From Siphonodentalium dalli (Eukaryota; Mollusca; Scaphopoda; Gadilida; Siphonodentaliidae): a stretch of DNA of 64,000 bases. Below are positions 22,501-33,673 of this stretch, piece by piece. The position numbers were made by a program, and so were the translations under genes. The DNA lies in NCBI GenBank assembly GCA_032622095.1, contig CP136066.1, forward strand, positions 153,475,152 through 153,539,151. Reading direction: 5' to 3'. The stretch's first letter is position 1. The number at the start of each line of letters is the position of its first letter. The notes beneath the pieces are model-generated. The model did not search any database. It was not told where the DNA came from and was given only the letters and a program-made list of their open reading frames with translations.

Positions 22501-22945
22501 AATTCAATTTGAAAAAGAGATTGTGGATATTTAAAGTAAAATTATTGCAATACTTAAACAAACGTTTCCAGACTTACAGTATCACAGCAATAGAATAAAT
22601 CCACTGAATCTGCTGCCAAATAATTCTGTTGATGGTCCATATTGACAGGCACCCAAGTGGAGGGAAATGATTGACACAAACACACGTGTAAAGGGGGCCA
22701 AATCATTTATTTTTAGAGTTATTTTCAACAGTATTTCACTGAACAGTACATGAAAGTACATTTGTTGTCAACTGATTCACAAATCCAGTTTTGTCTACAA
22801 AATAAAAATTTAGAATTACATGTAGTAGATAAAGGTCAAAAATAGTAATTGCTTTACATTACAAATTAAAAATTTATTGAATAAAAATTCTATTGATCCA
22901 AATTATTTAACTTATTGACAGAACTACTTTTTCAATAGAGTCAAA
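19516..22945. other. No gene recognised
   Basis: Short frames only. Features seen are a 12-base G-run at about 21101-21112, a degenerate copy of the hairpin family at 21330-21400, and a half-copy of a dispersed element at 22264-22300. Some frames of 80-110 codons have no recognisable motif. Confidence 0.5.
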
Positions 22946-25900
22946 ACTATTTTGATTATAAATCTTGAATTCAATTTTGTTTGTTTGTTGAGGCTTACAA
23001 CAAAACTATTCTGAATTGATTCAATTTTTTTTTATGTTTGATCATTTTTAAGAGAAAGTTTAATCTACAAGTCAAATATCAACTTACTATTGTCTAAAGT
23101 TTTTATTTACAAGCATTTAAAAGTTTAGCAGTTAAGATGTTGATTTGTATTACTCAAATCACCAAGATCTGGCTGGCAATCACCTGAAATTTGTCATTTG
23201 AAAAAAAAATTGGTAATGCCATCTTTCACCATTTTTTATTTTATTTATTTATAAGTTATTTACATTTAAAAAACCTGAGAAAAGTTGCAAGTTTGGGGAA
23301 ACCTATTTTATAGTCAAATTTGTTGGCCAAAATAGTGTCCAGTATAGCTGTAAGCGGGCTACCCAACCCCAACTTCCTTTCATTTTTTTTATCTCTGTGG
23401 ACTGAGGAAGGGGGAGGTAGGATTTCTCCATGTGCTTCAACAGCTGCAGAATGTTGTCTCATTCCCTGGACAAAAAAAATATTTTCCCAACTTTACAAAA
23501 AACTGCCCATATATTTAACTTATTTGTCTGACTGCAGCAGCATATGTACTTGCTTCCCTGAATCATCTCTGTCTGCATTCAACTTGCTTCCTGTATGGCT
23601 ACAAATTTAATGCCAAAGAAACTCACCAAACTTACAATGGTGTTTTTAATTAGTGGTACAAGACTACATTCAGAATAAAATTGATGGATGTTGATCAGAT
23701 GTCAATAAGTCGGTGAAATTAGGTTACTTGTAAAGGAATGAACATCTAAAATGCGAAGATATCTATAATTCACCAAAATCTCAACAGAGCACAACTGCAT
23801 ATCAAAGTGAAATCTCATCTGAATGGTGGATGTATCTAAATTCTTGAAATCAGCGATGTATTTGAAATCAAAACTACAACAGAAAAGAATCCCAAAATGC
23901 CAAGCAATATCTCGACGTCCGAAAAAGTGAAGAAAAAACTGAAAAAACATTGATTACTGATTACCAATCACAAAATAACTTGCTACCAGCCCATTAGTCG
24001 ACACTGAAATTACTCAAACTATTAGAAACAAACGTGTTTAGAGTGCTCTTCTGCTTGGAAATCATTGAATACGGTGGTGCATGTTCTTCATTGAGACATC
24101 TGTCTGTCTGGGTCTGTATATGAGCTTCAAAAGATAGCTGTTCCACGATCTTATTCATTTGTTATTCTTGTGTGGCTTCCGGGTAACTTTATAAACTGAA
24201 ATAGTACAGTCATATCAATAGCTCCCCACCCTCCCACTCCACACATATAGACCTGAAATATCGCGGAATTAACTTAGTGTGTTCTTTGTATAACTGCATT
24301 GAGTAAACAGTCCTATGAAAAAATTATTCTTCCCAATTCTATAAAAGTTTAAAGTAAAACGTTTGCAGAATAATTAGCCAGCAATCAGTTTACCTATCCT
24401 GAAAAATCTAAAAACCTTCCTAGATTCAGTAACTTTGTTCAAATGGTTCTAAATAGAAACCACCCCCCCCCCCCCCCCCCCCCCGATTTCCAATTTCTGA
24501 AATTTCACAAAGTATGTGATTGACACTTAGCACTTGCCTGAACATCCAGAAACCTAGAAAAAATCTTGCCATTGAAGATCCATCTGTCTTTAAAATTCTA
24601 AGAAATTCATTCACTGCAAAAATGCTAAATTTAAATCCACCCCTTCCCACGATTCCAACTGATTCCGACTACTTCAGATAAAATGTTTGGTGAATTGGAA
24701 TATTACTTGGGCAGCATAGATCATGGCACACTCAAAATTTGTTCAGTAGGTACATGCTGTTCTGTGGAGGAAAACAAATCTCCCTAAAGTCTTGATAGAT
24801 ATAAATCAGCTTTGTTGAAAAATTCTCCCTGTACAGTTCTGAAAAGTAAATTAAAGTGAGTCGCCCCCGCCCCATCCTTCCCAGTTGAAAACAGACTTCC
24901 TTTAAGTTCAGTAGTTTGGGATCAATTAGAAATGACTATAAAATAGAAACATCAAACCTTAAATTATTGTTTGTGACTAAATAAAGAAAGTGAGTAATGG
25001 TATAAGTAGCAGTACTGATAGATCAAAGTTCTCAACAATGTCTGCAGGTTAATTGAAATGCTCTTGAATTAAATAACGTCCAGGAACAGTTCTATTGGAA
25101 ATCCTAGCATCAATTCTAATACCTTAATCTACAAATTCCTTCAGTTAAATGGTACCTACATAAACGTTATTACATTCAAAGAAAAAGTGACAAACTAAGG
25201 CGGGGGTGAAGTCAGGAATATAATTTCACAACACCTTAAAACAAATTTCTTCACCAAGCTTCTGCTTCTTCTGATTGGCTTCTATTGAAATCTTAGGGAG
25301 CAACAATTTGCTTTAGAAAAGTTTGAATAGTATACTATCTTTGATATAAATCTGTTAGTCTGCTGTGAGTTTGGTTAGAGTCATCCTGCATCACCATATA
25401 TAAACAGAGATTATATTTATATAATTTGCTGGAGTGGTTGGAAGTGAAATGCTGTAAGCATTCTGAAAAAGGTGAAAAAGGTTGCAGTTAGGTTGTCCCC
25501 ACCCCCAACAGCTGAAATTAGTTATTGTGTTATCAGATAGCTTTAGACATATTTAGGCACTTCACAACAGTGGACAGCATTAAGGAGTGTAACTAATTCA
25601 CTAAGAAAACGCTTTGTAAGGATTATGTATTACTCATGCAAAGCAAGATTGTATAGAGGAAATTAAAGATCTAATATACAAGTGGATATATTAATATGTA
25701 TACCAAGTGGCCCCGGATGCTTCTGCTACACAGCAGTAAATATCACAAAGCTAGTATTTATTAATCATAGTAATGGGGAAACAAAGTTAGATCAGTATTT
25801 AACTGTTTAATATCATAATAATTAAATGGTGCACTAAGTTAATCTTAAGCGTGTTCCCTACCCCGCACAAAACATACTTCATGCAAACAAAGCAGATTTT

Positions 25901-26530
25901 AGAGCAGAGATGTCCTATGGGTTAAAAAAGTTTCTTTTACAAAAATAACAATGCAAATGCATAGTGCACAATGTTAGTTTAAATCACAAAAAACTAACAG
26001 ATATCTGAGTTACTAAGAAAGGAGGAATCATCAAATAAAAAAGAAACCTTTATAACAAGTGTACTCACAAAACTGAATTGATTACACAAAGGAACTTGAA
26101 CAAGTGTACTCACAAAACCAATCAAATGGAAATGTGTTTGGTCTTTATAAAAATGGTTCTTCTACACAGCAGAACTTATTCCTGTCCCTATTCGCATCGC
26201 GAAGTATCTGGAAAAAGATCGTGTTAACTGCCCACCCAATTCCCAAACATTTCATGTCTCAACCTTACTTCCTCCGTAATGTGCTTAAATTTATTGATAT
26301 CAGTAAAATTCATATTACCACATTTCAGTTCTCTTTATACGTATATTATTTATGTTAAATATTGTTGCCAAAACTGTAATTTCATTAATGGCACAGTATA
26401 AGATGATTTGAATGTTTAATACTTTATGTATAAATGCTTAAAATTGGTAGAAATAAAATTCTGGTAGAAAATAAATTATATTAGGCAATAATTGCCGAAC
26501 ACATCAGAAGAAATAGGTGAATCTTACTTT
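22946..26530. repeat. Segmental duplication, block A copy 1
   Basis: This matches 39473-43030 nearly colinearly at high identity, at a constant offset of about 16.52 kb, with scattered substitutions and short indels. Its left edge at AACTATTTTGATTATAAA is where the duplicated array begins. In the minus direction it is the downstream end of the unit. It holds acceptor-like modules near 24195, 24398, 24613, 24838 and 25462 and a 22-base C-run at about 24463-24484 that copy 2 lacks. Confidence 0.9.
23733..23946 (-). other. Candidate exon, open throughout (block A)
   Basis: On the minus strand an acceptor-like TTTTTTCAG is followed by an open frame of about 71 codons (FFLHFFGRRDIAWHFGILFC, then FKNLDTSTIQMRFHF, then DMQLCSVEILV) up to a possible donor at ACAA/GTAACC. 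The copy at about 40239-40453 stays open too, but its acceptor is AAG and its donor GTGACA, both weaker. By hand I count eight amino-acid-changing and two silent differences between the copies, which argues against current protein-level constraint. No family recognised. Confidence 0.3.
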
Positions 26531-26607
26531 ACCGATGACTTTACCGATTCTGGACAAAGTACTTCAGTTTGTTTACGCCTTCTTGAGTGTACTCACAGAT
26601 CTCTTAC

Positions 26608-26639
26608 ATGTATGTCCTTTCAACTAGCAAGCTTTTTAA
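26608..26639 (-). other. Candidate 32-nt microexon
   Basis: The minus strand reads a G-run, GTTGCTAATAGATTGCTTTT, TCAG, then 32 nt, then GTAAGAG, a strong donor. The segment around it is present in every B block, and at 52680-53300 it is itself duplicated in tandem (two units about 350 bp apart), so the module behaves as a duplicating exon unit. Confidence 0.35.
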
Positions 26640-26924
26640 CTGAAAAAGCAATCTATTAGCAACACCCCCCCCTCCCCACAACATGTTATGGCCCTTAAAA
26701 ATGATAGTCTTGATTGTATGGTACATGTAAAGAATAATTGCAAACGGTTATTATGTCATTAAAATTGGAAGTATTTCAAGATTGAAAATAAAGGAGTTGA
26801 TTTAATTCATAGAATGGTTATGACTGACATTCAGAAAATGATCTCAGATAACTGTTCCACATTAGTTATGAATGAAAATAGATCAGCATGTATTTTTATA
26901 GATAATTATAGAACCTAGCTATAC

Positions 26925-27299
26925 CTTAGCGCTACGAAAAGCTACTACACGATGGGGAATATCCAACATTCTCTCAGCTCTTATGTCTTTTAGATTCAGA
27001 TGTTCACAATACGCTTGATTGAAGATATCTGTCATATGATTACTCGTCACTTGAAATCCGTCATATTACTAGTCATTCAGCAACAACAAATTACAGGTCA
27101 ACTCTTCGCCATGGGAATATCGTTTCTCATTCGATAACCTTTACAAACATTGCAACATCACAACTCCATTTCTTGGACATGGCATTCTTCTGACTCTCAA
27201 AGACAATGCTGAATTCTGCTAACAACTTTATTTTTATCTTCCTGGTGAAGTTTTAATCTTCCAACAACACCTGCCCGATTTTCACTTATCTGAAGGAAA
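26925..27299 (-). other. Candidate exon E3 (not open)
   Basis: The acceptor GCTAATGAAGTTTCCTTCAG is preceded by GGGAGGGTGGGG, and the donor is CTAAG/GTATAG. The length is 375 nt. All three frames contain stops; the longest stretches read ISENRAGVVGRLKLHQEDK and KKWSCDVAMFVKVIE. It is either non-coding or decayed. Copies lie at about 37319, 38999, 43802, 53833 and 58605 (acceptor positions). Confidence 0.35.
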
Positions 27300-27599
27300 C
27301 TTCATTAGCATATCCCCACCCTCCCTGTTTAACAATGACAAATAAAAAATTTGGTTCATAAATTTCGAAGTGAAATGAAATTACTTTTATCCACAAGTAA
27401 ATGTGCATGAAAACTAAATTATTACATTGTTTTTAAAAACAAACCACCATATTTATTATAACTTTATTTAATTTATCAAAGATATTCTAAAATTATTACA
27501 TTAAAGAAAATAAGACAAAAACCAGAAATTTAAATTAATCTGAGGCCAGAGTTTGCTCACAGACAAAGTAAAATAAATACTATTCAAACACAGACTTAC

Positions 27600-27967
27600 A
27601 TAGCACGATAGCCAACTTCTTTTGCGGCAAACAATTTGGCAAACTTCTTATTGGGACGATACGACATCCAGACTGGCACGGCTCACATTTTAATATTTTA
27701 ATGGTTGTCGGAGGAATTCATTCTATTCCTCCCAACATCCCTACTGCGGGTTCCACTTTTATACAACAAGCAGCCATAAATTTCTTGATTTCCATTAAGT
27801 GATGTTAAACGGCTCATTCACTAAATTTGGCTCACAACTTTCCAGCTCCAACAAGTGGATCACTAATATTTATTCGGAACTTGTACAAATCTTCATTACT
27901 GTAAACTGGCTTTTCGCAACCAAATCATTCCATTCCATGCGGATAGTGGGTGGCAGAGTTCATTTAT
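27600..27967 (-). other. Candidate exon E2 with the conserved hairpin
   Basis: The acceptor GCTAATAAATTCTTCTTCAG follows GGTGGGG, and the donor is GCTAT/GTAAGTC. The 368-nt segment has stops in all frames. One stretch, EDLYKFRINISDPLVGAGKL, weakly resembles VEFNFTSRATSVGRLCAF of E1, suggesting common descent. It contains the GGAGGAAT hairpin at 27704-27736. Copies lie near 37500-37865, 39290 (partial), 44128-44505, 54170-54540 and 58920-59285. Confidence 0.4.
27704..27736 (-). other. Conserved hairpin, GGAGGAAT stem
   Basis: On the minus strand stem GGAGGAAT, loop AGAATGA, stem ATTCCTCC, extended by GTTG/CAAC outside a small bulge. Same element at 37598-37629, 39390-39420, 44238-44269, 54274-54305 and 59022-59053. 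A second stem version (AAGAAAT in place of GAGGAAT) occurs at 30466-30501, 32571-32603, 46352-46387, 48477-48510 and 62604-62640. Confidence 0.75.
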
Positions 27968-28499
27968 CTGAAGAAGAATTTATTAGCCCCACCAATCCCA
28001 ATCATGAAACATATTCAATGTAAAGTTGTGTACTAACATGTCTTTAAAAACTATTAGCAATTCATTTTGTTGATTCAGATATATACTTGTATGTAATGTT
28101 CACAGAATTTTCAACATCTTTTCAAACCTACCCTATCTATAGATATATAGATCTCTATGCATAGTATAAGTAGAAATAAGTAGATGATTCGGTATTTAAA
28201 ATTAACAGAACAGTTTAAACTGTTTTTATTATAAAGTGTTTGGAATTCTAGAAATAACTCGCATAATAGTTGGGTTGCTGAAGGCAATAGACATAACTGA
28301 TACCTCAAGACAAATTTCCACGCTTTGGATGAGCACCAGACATTTCTCAACCTCCACACCCATTGGCACACCATTAGAACGCTTGTCAGAAAAGATTCTC
28401 TCTAATAAACTGGATTCTTATAATGGTTTCTAGTCAGAAAATCCACCTGACGAGTTGATAATTGAAAACCACCCGGTGTCAGAAGCAGCGCTGGTACAA

Positions 28500-28860
28500 G
28501 CCGTAGAAGCATCTTACAAGGGAACATGGTTGCTTGGATTATCAAAGGACTTCGCCATACGGTTGTTGGACTTGGCATTAATAGACTGTAGTTGATTCAG
28601 CATCATTGAAAGCTTGATGTTTTATACAAGTATTGTTGCCTTGATTGTCCAGAAACTTTAACTTTACGATATTCCATGGTTATCTTTGAGAACACTATCC
28701 TATATGGGGGCATTGTTATATCCAACACATCGTATCAACACACCATTTCCAGGAAGATGGACCCACTTCTGGTAGAAGTTGCGGAGGCATCTCTAATCTA
28801 CACAAGGGAACATGGCAGCTTGTTGTCAATAGACTTCGCTGTATTTTTGTTGAATGTTGG
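28500..28860 (-). other. Paired diverged sub-repeats X and Y
   Basis: Two minus-strand segments, Y (about 29010-28813) and X (about 28760-28508), share AATGCCCCCAT, AATCAAGGCAACAAT, CAAGTC/CAGTCCAACA and finally CCATGTTCCCTT followed by a donor-like GTGTAG or GTAAGATG. They are ancient duplicates of each other. X also reads LPGNGVLIRCVGYN, resembling HPGNGIKLMQCQN of E1. Frames are broken, so no product is assigned. Confidence 0.4.
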
Positions 28861-29066
28861 ACTGGCATGAGTAGATTGTACCAGTGTTGATAGCATTATG
28901 GAAACATTGTTGCCTTGATTCTTTACTCTTCGAAAATCCTATCCTACATGGGGGCATGGTTATTGCTCTATACTCCCATCTGGGACAAGCCTCATGTTGC
29001 TCTACCATGGCACCGATACCAACTCCAGAGGACCCAGATATAAGCTCGACGAAAACTGGTTTATCT

Positions 29067-29419
29067 TTAAACGATTGAGATAAATAACCTATTCTGACAC
29101 TGCATCAACATTATACCATTTTCCGGATGTTGGAATGACAGCCCTCTTCCTACGTCCCCATCCTTGTACACATGTCTAAACAGATCATGGCCATTGTTGA
29201 ATACCTTTGGTCCAATATTAAATGCACACAGCCGCCCGACACTTGTTGCCCTGCTTGTAAAGTTGAATTCAACCACATTCGGAGATTCATCATAACATGA
29301 GAGGAAACTAGATATTGTAGAAATCTTGTTTGGAATACTCAAACGCAACATCGCTGGTATGCCCCAAAATTCTTGAAAGATGGTGGAGATACAGCCACAA
29401 CTTTGGGCATCATCTTTAT
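29067..29419 (-). other. Candidate exon E1, longest open segment of the array
   Basis: The acceptor TACTAATAAGTTTTCTTCAG is preceded by GGGAAAGGGAGG. The following frame is open for about 117 codons to a stop at 29067, with a possible donor at AATAG/GTTATT (29089). It reads DKDDAQSCGCISTIFQEFWG, then SSFLSCYDESPNVVEFNFTS, then GHDLFRHVYKDGDVGRGLSF. No family was recognised. The copy at 61216-61562 is also open and differs by a 6-base in-frame deletion and nine substitutions, only one of them silent by my count. The 55.7-kb copy is frameshifted and carries an extra ~68 bp; the 45.3-kb copy is deleted. Confidence 0.4.
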
Positions 29420-29720
29420 CTGAAGAAAACTTATTAGTACCTCCCTTTCCCAATATTAGGCAAAATATTTTAGGTTGTTTACTATAACTTAGGTTTTGCA
29501 ACTGAAGAACAGATTATATGATGTACATCATTACGCCCTAGGATATAAAAGTTAAAAATTTGAATATGATAAAATATTTGAAACAAGAACTAATTGGATC
29601 TACTGCATATTAAATTTATATTATGCACATTGGCAATAGCTATTCTATAGTAAGTGAATTACCTGGCAAGACAAAATTCAAGATCTATGAAATAACATCA
29701 AGCGTTAAATCTAGACTTAC

Positions 29721-29918
29721 AGAAACTGCTCAGGGGATAAGTGATGGTAGATGCAAAACAGTTTACACAATTTCCTCAGCCTCCTATATCTTTGTATAAT
29801 CATATGATCACGCCCTTGCAAACTTGCATCAAGTGCTGGAGTTCCGAAATCCTCGTTTCTTATATTAAATTCTGCCACTTGATAAGTGTGTTCCGAGAAT
29901 TTTAACTTGTGATAATCT
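29721..29918 (-). other. Candidate exon F1, open and phase-symmetric
   Basis: The acceptor GGAACTAACATTTTCTTCAG follows GGGGTAGGATGG, and the donor is TTTCT/GTAAGTCT. The 198-nt segment is open throughout in one frame, one base plus 65 codons plus two bases (DYHKLKFSEHTYQVAEFN ... DHMIIQRYRRLRKLCKLF ... LSPEQF), so its inclusion would not shift a frame. The copy at 45.6-45.8 kb has one nonsense change; those at 56.4 and 62.0 kb are frameshifted, and the 56.4-kb copy has lost GT at the donor. Confidence 0.4.
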
Positions 29919-30297
29919 CTGAAGAAAATGTTAGTTCCATCCTACCCCAACTGACATTTACACATAAGTAGTGCAAGATTTGTTGAAAACTACTTAAATT
30001 ACAAAAGGAATTTAGAATTTGTAGATGGAAAAATGAATTTTGAAATACAATACTAAAATTAAATAGTGTTTAAATATCAAACTGATGTCAGATGCAGAAA
30101 AAGTAAAAAATTTGTCCCATTAATTAAGCAAAGACTCACTATAGTTTTGAACAGCTCCACAACAGCGCAGGAATATTCAATCAGTTACAATGCCAACTCC
30201 CCAAAAATGGTCCACTCTCAATTTCCCAGCAGCGTATAATCTGTTTCAGATTCCATTAGTTTACAGCTTTCATCAATCACACAACTAAACTGGTTAC

Positions 30298-30377
30298 CTG
30301 AACATCTCGGCACCAAACAAAAATGTTACTTTCCACGACTCCATTTTAAGATTAATTTTTTCTTTCTTGATGAGCCC
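30298..30377 (-). other. Candidate 80-nt exon
   Basis: The minus strand reads GGAGATCTGCAG, then 80 nt open in one frame (GLIKKEKINLKMESWKVTFL, FGAEMF), then GTTCAG/GTAACCAG. Both sites are close to consensus. Copies occur near 46.2, 56.7 and 62.45 kb; in the 56.7-kb copy it has been fused by deletion to a different module. Confidence 0.35.
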
Positions 30378-30559
30378 CTGCAGATCTCCCATGAGACGAT
30401 CAGCCTATGCAGATTTTTATTCACAGCTCCCCAGGACTTCAGCGATGATGAGCCACCATTTTTACGATGTTGAAGAAATTCATTCTATTTCTTCCAACAT
30501 CTCCTAATCTTCCGCGCTGATAACAGCAACAAATTACTCTGAAAAAGCTCTTCTTCTAC

Positions 30560-30676
30560 CGAAACTTGCATAAATCTCCCAACCAGGACCATTCAAAATT
30601 TAAATGGAGTCTTATGGCCAAATCTCCGACTTGAACGCGGTTATTGAGAACGCTTCCCTGTAGGCAGCCACATGAC
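30560..30676 (-). other. Candidate exon F2, open and phase-symmetric
   Basis: The acceptor GACTAATAATTTCACTTCAG is preceded by GGGGTGGG, and the donor is TTTCG/GTAGAAG. The 117-nt segment is open (SCGCLQGSVLNNRVQVGDLA, then IRLHLNFEWSWLGDLCKF) in the same phase class as F1. Its SCGC start resembles the SCGC of E1. Just downstream on the minus strand lies the second-type hairpin at 30466-30501. Confidence 0.38.
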
Positions 30677-31715
30677 CTGAAGTGAAATTATTAGTCCCCA
30701 CCCCAGGAAAATCTATGTAGCATTCCTACACAAATATTTAGTTAACCACGAAATTAGTGATAAACAAGATTTATACAAAGGTAATTTATAAACAATGACA
30801 CAAATGGAAAATTAAGCAATTAAGTTATTCACTACTAAATAAACTTAAATTAGAACTATAGAATGGAGGGAATATCTTATAGATTGAGCCAATTAAGCAA
30901 CATTTCTAGGTGAAACTTTTTATAGGTAGTAAGAGTTGACCTACAATATTATTACGCTACAAATTTGATATACAGAAATCAAATGTTATATTAGAAAAAT
31001 TTGGGTTTAGTGAATTACCTGGTTACTAATGAGTAAACAATAAACTGAAGCCTGAAATTTGACAATATTACTCTATGAAAAAAGCCAGATAAGGCTAGAA
31101 TTAAACTGGTTAGCAAGCACACCCTACATCAGAATATAAGCTGGCTTTAAAGGTATCCAATATATCAGGACATAAGTACATATCTAAAAGCAGTAGATAT
31201 TCTCATGCGATCGGAAGTCTTTACAGATAGATGGGAATCCAAATATAGTGATACCCGGTGCAGACTAAATACATTTAGTATTCATATATCAGGACATAAG
31301 TGCATATCTAAAAGCATTCAAGATATTTTCATACAATCGGGAAAAGTATTTACAGTTAGAGGTTAATCCCAGAAGGTGAAATCAAAGAGATACACATGGC
31401 GAAACCTAATATAGTTATACCAGGTGCAGAGTAAACACATATCTAGTCTTGATACCTTATAAAGATAGTTAGCTCATGCAGTTAAAACTATAGTTTCTGA
31501 GATTTGTAAACACAATACAGGAAAAAACAGATTTCTTGACATACAATCAAGTCTCTGGCTGTTTAATTCAGATTCATGAGTAATACACTAATAAAATAAT
31601 GTTATGCGCCCCCACCGATATCCAGACACAAGCTTACAAAAATAAGCACAACACATAAGCATGATGCACTTCAACCTTGTTTAAAATAATTACTCCCGAT
31701 GTTAAGTGTATATAC

Positions 31716-31880
31716 CTTCACATTCTCTTAAACGATCTGCACCTAAAGCATTAGCAATTGTATTCGATTACAATTTCTACCATCTTTTTGACATTCTTCC
31801 CCATCCAATCAGAATCTCTCAGAAGCGATGAGCCTATGGCACAATCCAGTTCCTTACACCAAAACATAGTTCAGCGATAT
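31716..31880 (-). other. Candidate exon in block G
   Basis: The acceptor AGCTAATAAATTTTCTGCAG follows GGGAGGGATGGG, and the donor is GTGAAG/GTATATAC. The length is 165 nt, a multiple of three, but every frame has a stop. Fragments read WIVP and DWMGKNVKKMVEIVIEYNC. The copy is at about 47615-47778. Confidence 0.35.
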
Positions 31881-33673
31881 CTGCAGAAAATTTATTAGCT
31901 TCTCCCATCCCTCCCAATTAATATGTAAGTGTATATAAACCTTGAACATTTTGATCTAACCTCAAAATCAGCAATTTTCTTTGCTTTCAAATGACTAAAA
32001 AATACCTTGTCATTGAAGTCCTCCGATGTTCCCAAAGAAAATATAGAAATAATATTTTGACCTTTCAGAATCATTGGAAAGTTCCACAAGATTTCATATA
32101 ATTAAAATAAAATACCTTACAATAAGTGAAGTAACCTATGAGGAAAGCAAACTACATATACCTTTGAACTTTAGTTCCATTAGTGCAGGCTAATATTGAA
32201 AAAAAAATACCTCTAGATCCAACAGTGCATATTTAAGAAAAGCATACATTTTCCAAGGTTATTGTACAGGAATGTTTTTGTCAGTTTTGTTAAGTCTACT
32301 TCGGCAAAAGTATCGTTGAAATAGTTAAATGGTTCAGTGTTTACCAGCAACTTTATTTTTTCATAGAAGTATAAATACCTTCACAGCCAAGACATGATCG
32401 ATTTGAATAAATAAAGCAAACAAAACTATAAATACCTCTTTTCACGAAAAGCCCATCAAGAAGACATAAATTAACTAACGTACCTCTTACTCCAATCAAA
32501 CAGAAAAAATGAGCCAGAAATATATAATAAATACCTCTTCAGTGATCAGTAATAATTGCATATGGAATGATTGTTGAAGAAATTCATTCTATTTCTTCCA
32601 ACATTCTTACAACAGCATGAAACAATTTGAGGCTTTATATTCACTTGTACAAAACTTTTGGAAATACAACATTGAATTGACAGATCTGAAAAAAAAATTA
32701 CATTTCCCTAATCCTAATGCTATTTATTTGCAGAAATTACATAGAAAACTCTAAAGCTTGATTATCTCATTGATATTATTATTAATCAACCAAATTGTTT
32801 AATATAACAGTATATTTTTTTGAGTTTCTTTTAAAGTTTTTTTTTTTCTTCGGAAATCTAATATATTGACAATACAAAAAAAAGTAAGATATCAAAATTT
32901 CCCTTGTGTGCAGAATTTATACAAATATTGTAAATGCTATTACGCTTGCAACACATGGATAAAGAAGTTTGTATATCATTAATATGTACGGTGCAATTAT
33001 AGATGCTATAGGTTACAGGATAAAGCTAGCAACACATCCAAGTACTCACAAGTTACAAAGCTATATAACAGAGCTTGCAAAAAGGTTGTAAATGGCCAAG
33101 TCAAGCACCTTGTAGCCAGAAATCTGAAACCAACACTATTAGGCGACAAACAAGGTGTGAAATCAATTGGGTAAATGCAAATACCGGTATAACACCACAC
33201 GTGTGAAATCATAAATAGTAGTTTTAAAAAACTTGAGAACCTAACTAACATAATCAAAATTAAACAATAATTAGCTAACACCCAAGCTTCGGACAAAACA
33301 GTTGCATTTAGTCAGATCTCACATGAGGGTTGATAATACTTTATGAATTCTATTTAGAAACAGAAAATGTGCAACTCAAAAATCACCAAAAAAAATGCTG
33401 ACAAAAATTATGTCAATGGCAAAAATAGTGAAACCGTAAAACACGTGTAAGCAATTACGAATCAAGATGCAGCAGAGACAAATAACAATTCAACATGGTT
33501 AATCTATTTTATGGTTAACTACATACCGCCCACCATTAAGTCAAACCACATCGAAATTCAAAACGTGGAGTTTTGAAGTAAAAAACAGGTTTCTTCCAGA
33601 TATCTACAAAATATCAAATATTATCCCCACCCATGCCCAATGAACAAGCAGGATTGAAAGGAATAAGTGTGTT

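Larger units (their letters stand above)
26530..29500. repeat. Segmental duplication, blocks B-E copy 1
   Basis: This is the most repeated part of the array. Related copies lie at 36600-38740, 38740-39470 (partial), 43030-45320 (lacking the E part), 53060-55990 and 57800-61620. Each copy holds the same order of minus-strand acceptor modules and the GGAGGAAT hairpin. Sister copies carry different indels. Confidence 0.9.
29500..33300. repeat. Segmental duplication, blocks F-G copy 1
   Basis: Copies lie at 45330-49440 (nearly full), 55990-57000 (internally deleted) and 61620-63735 (truncated by later insertions). This block has the strongest run of minus-strand 5' splice-site-like motifs: six to nine AAG/GTATTTAT or AGAG/GTATTT motifs between 31.7 and 32.6 kb. 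Confidence 0.9.

Noticed and set aside
24463-24484. A 22-base C-run as a possible selector element
   Set aside because: Copy 2 lacks it entirely; it looks like simple-sequence expansion next to a normal acceptor.
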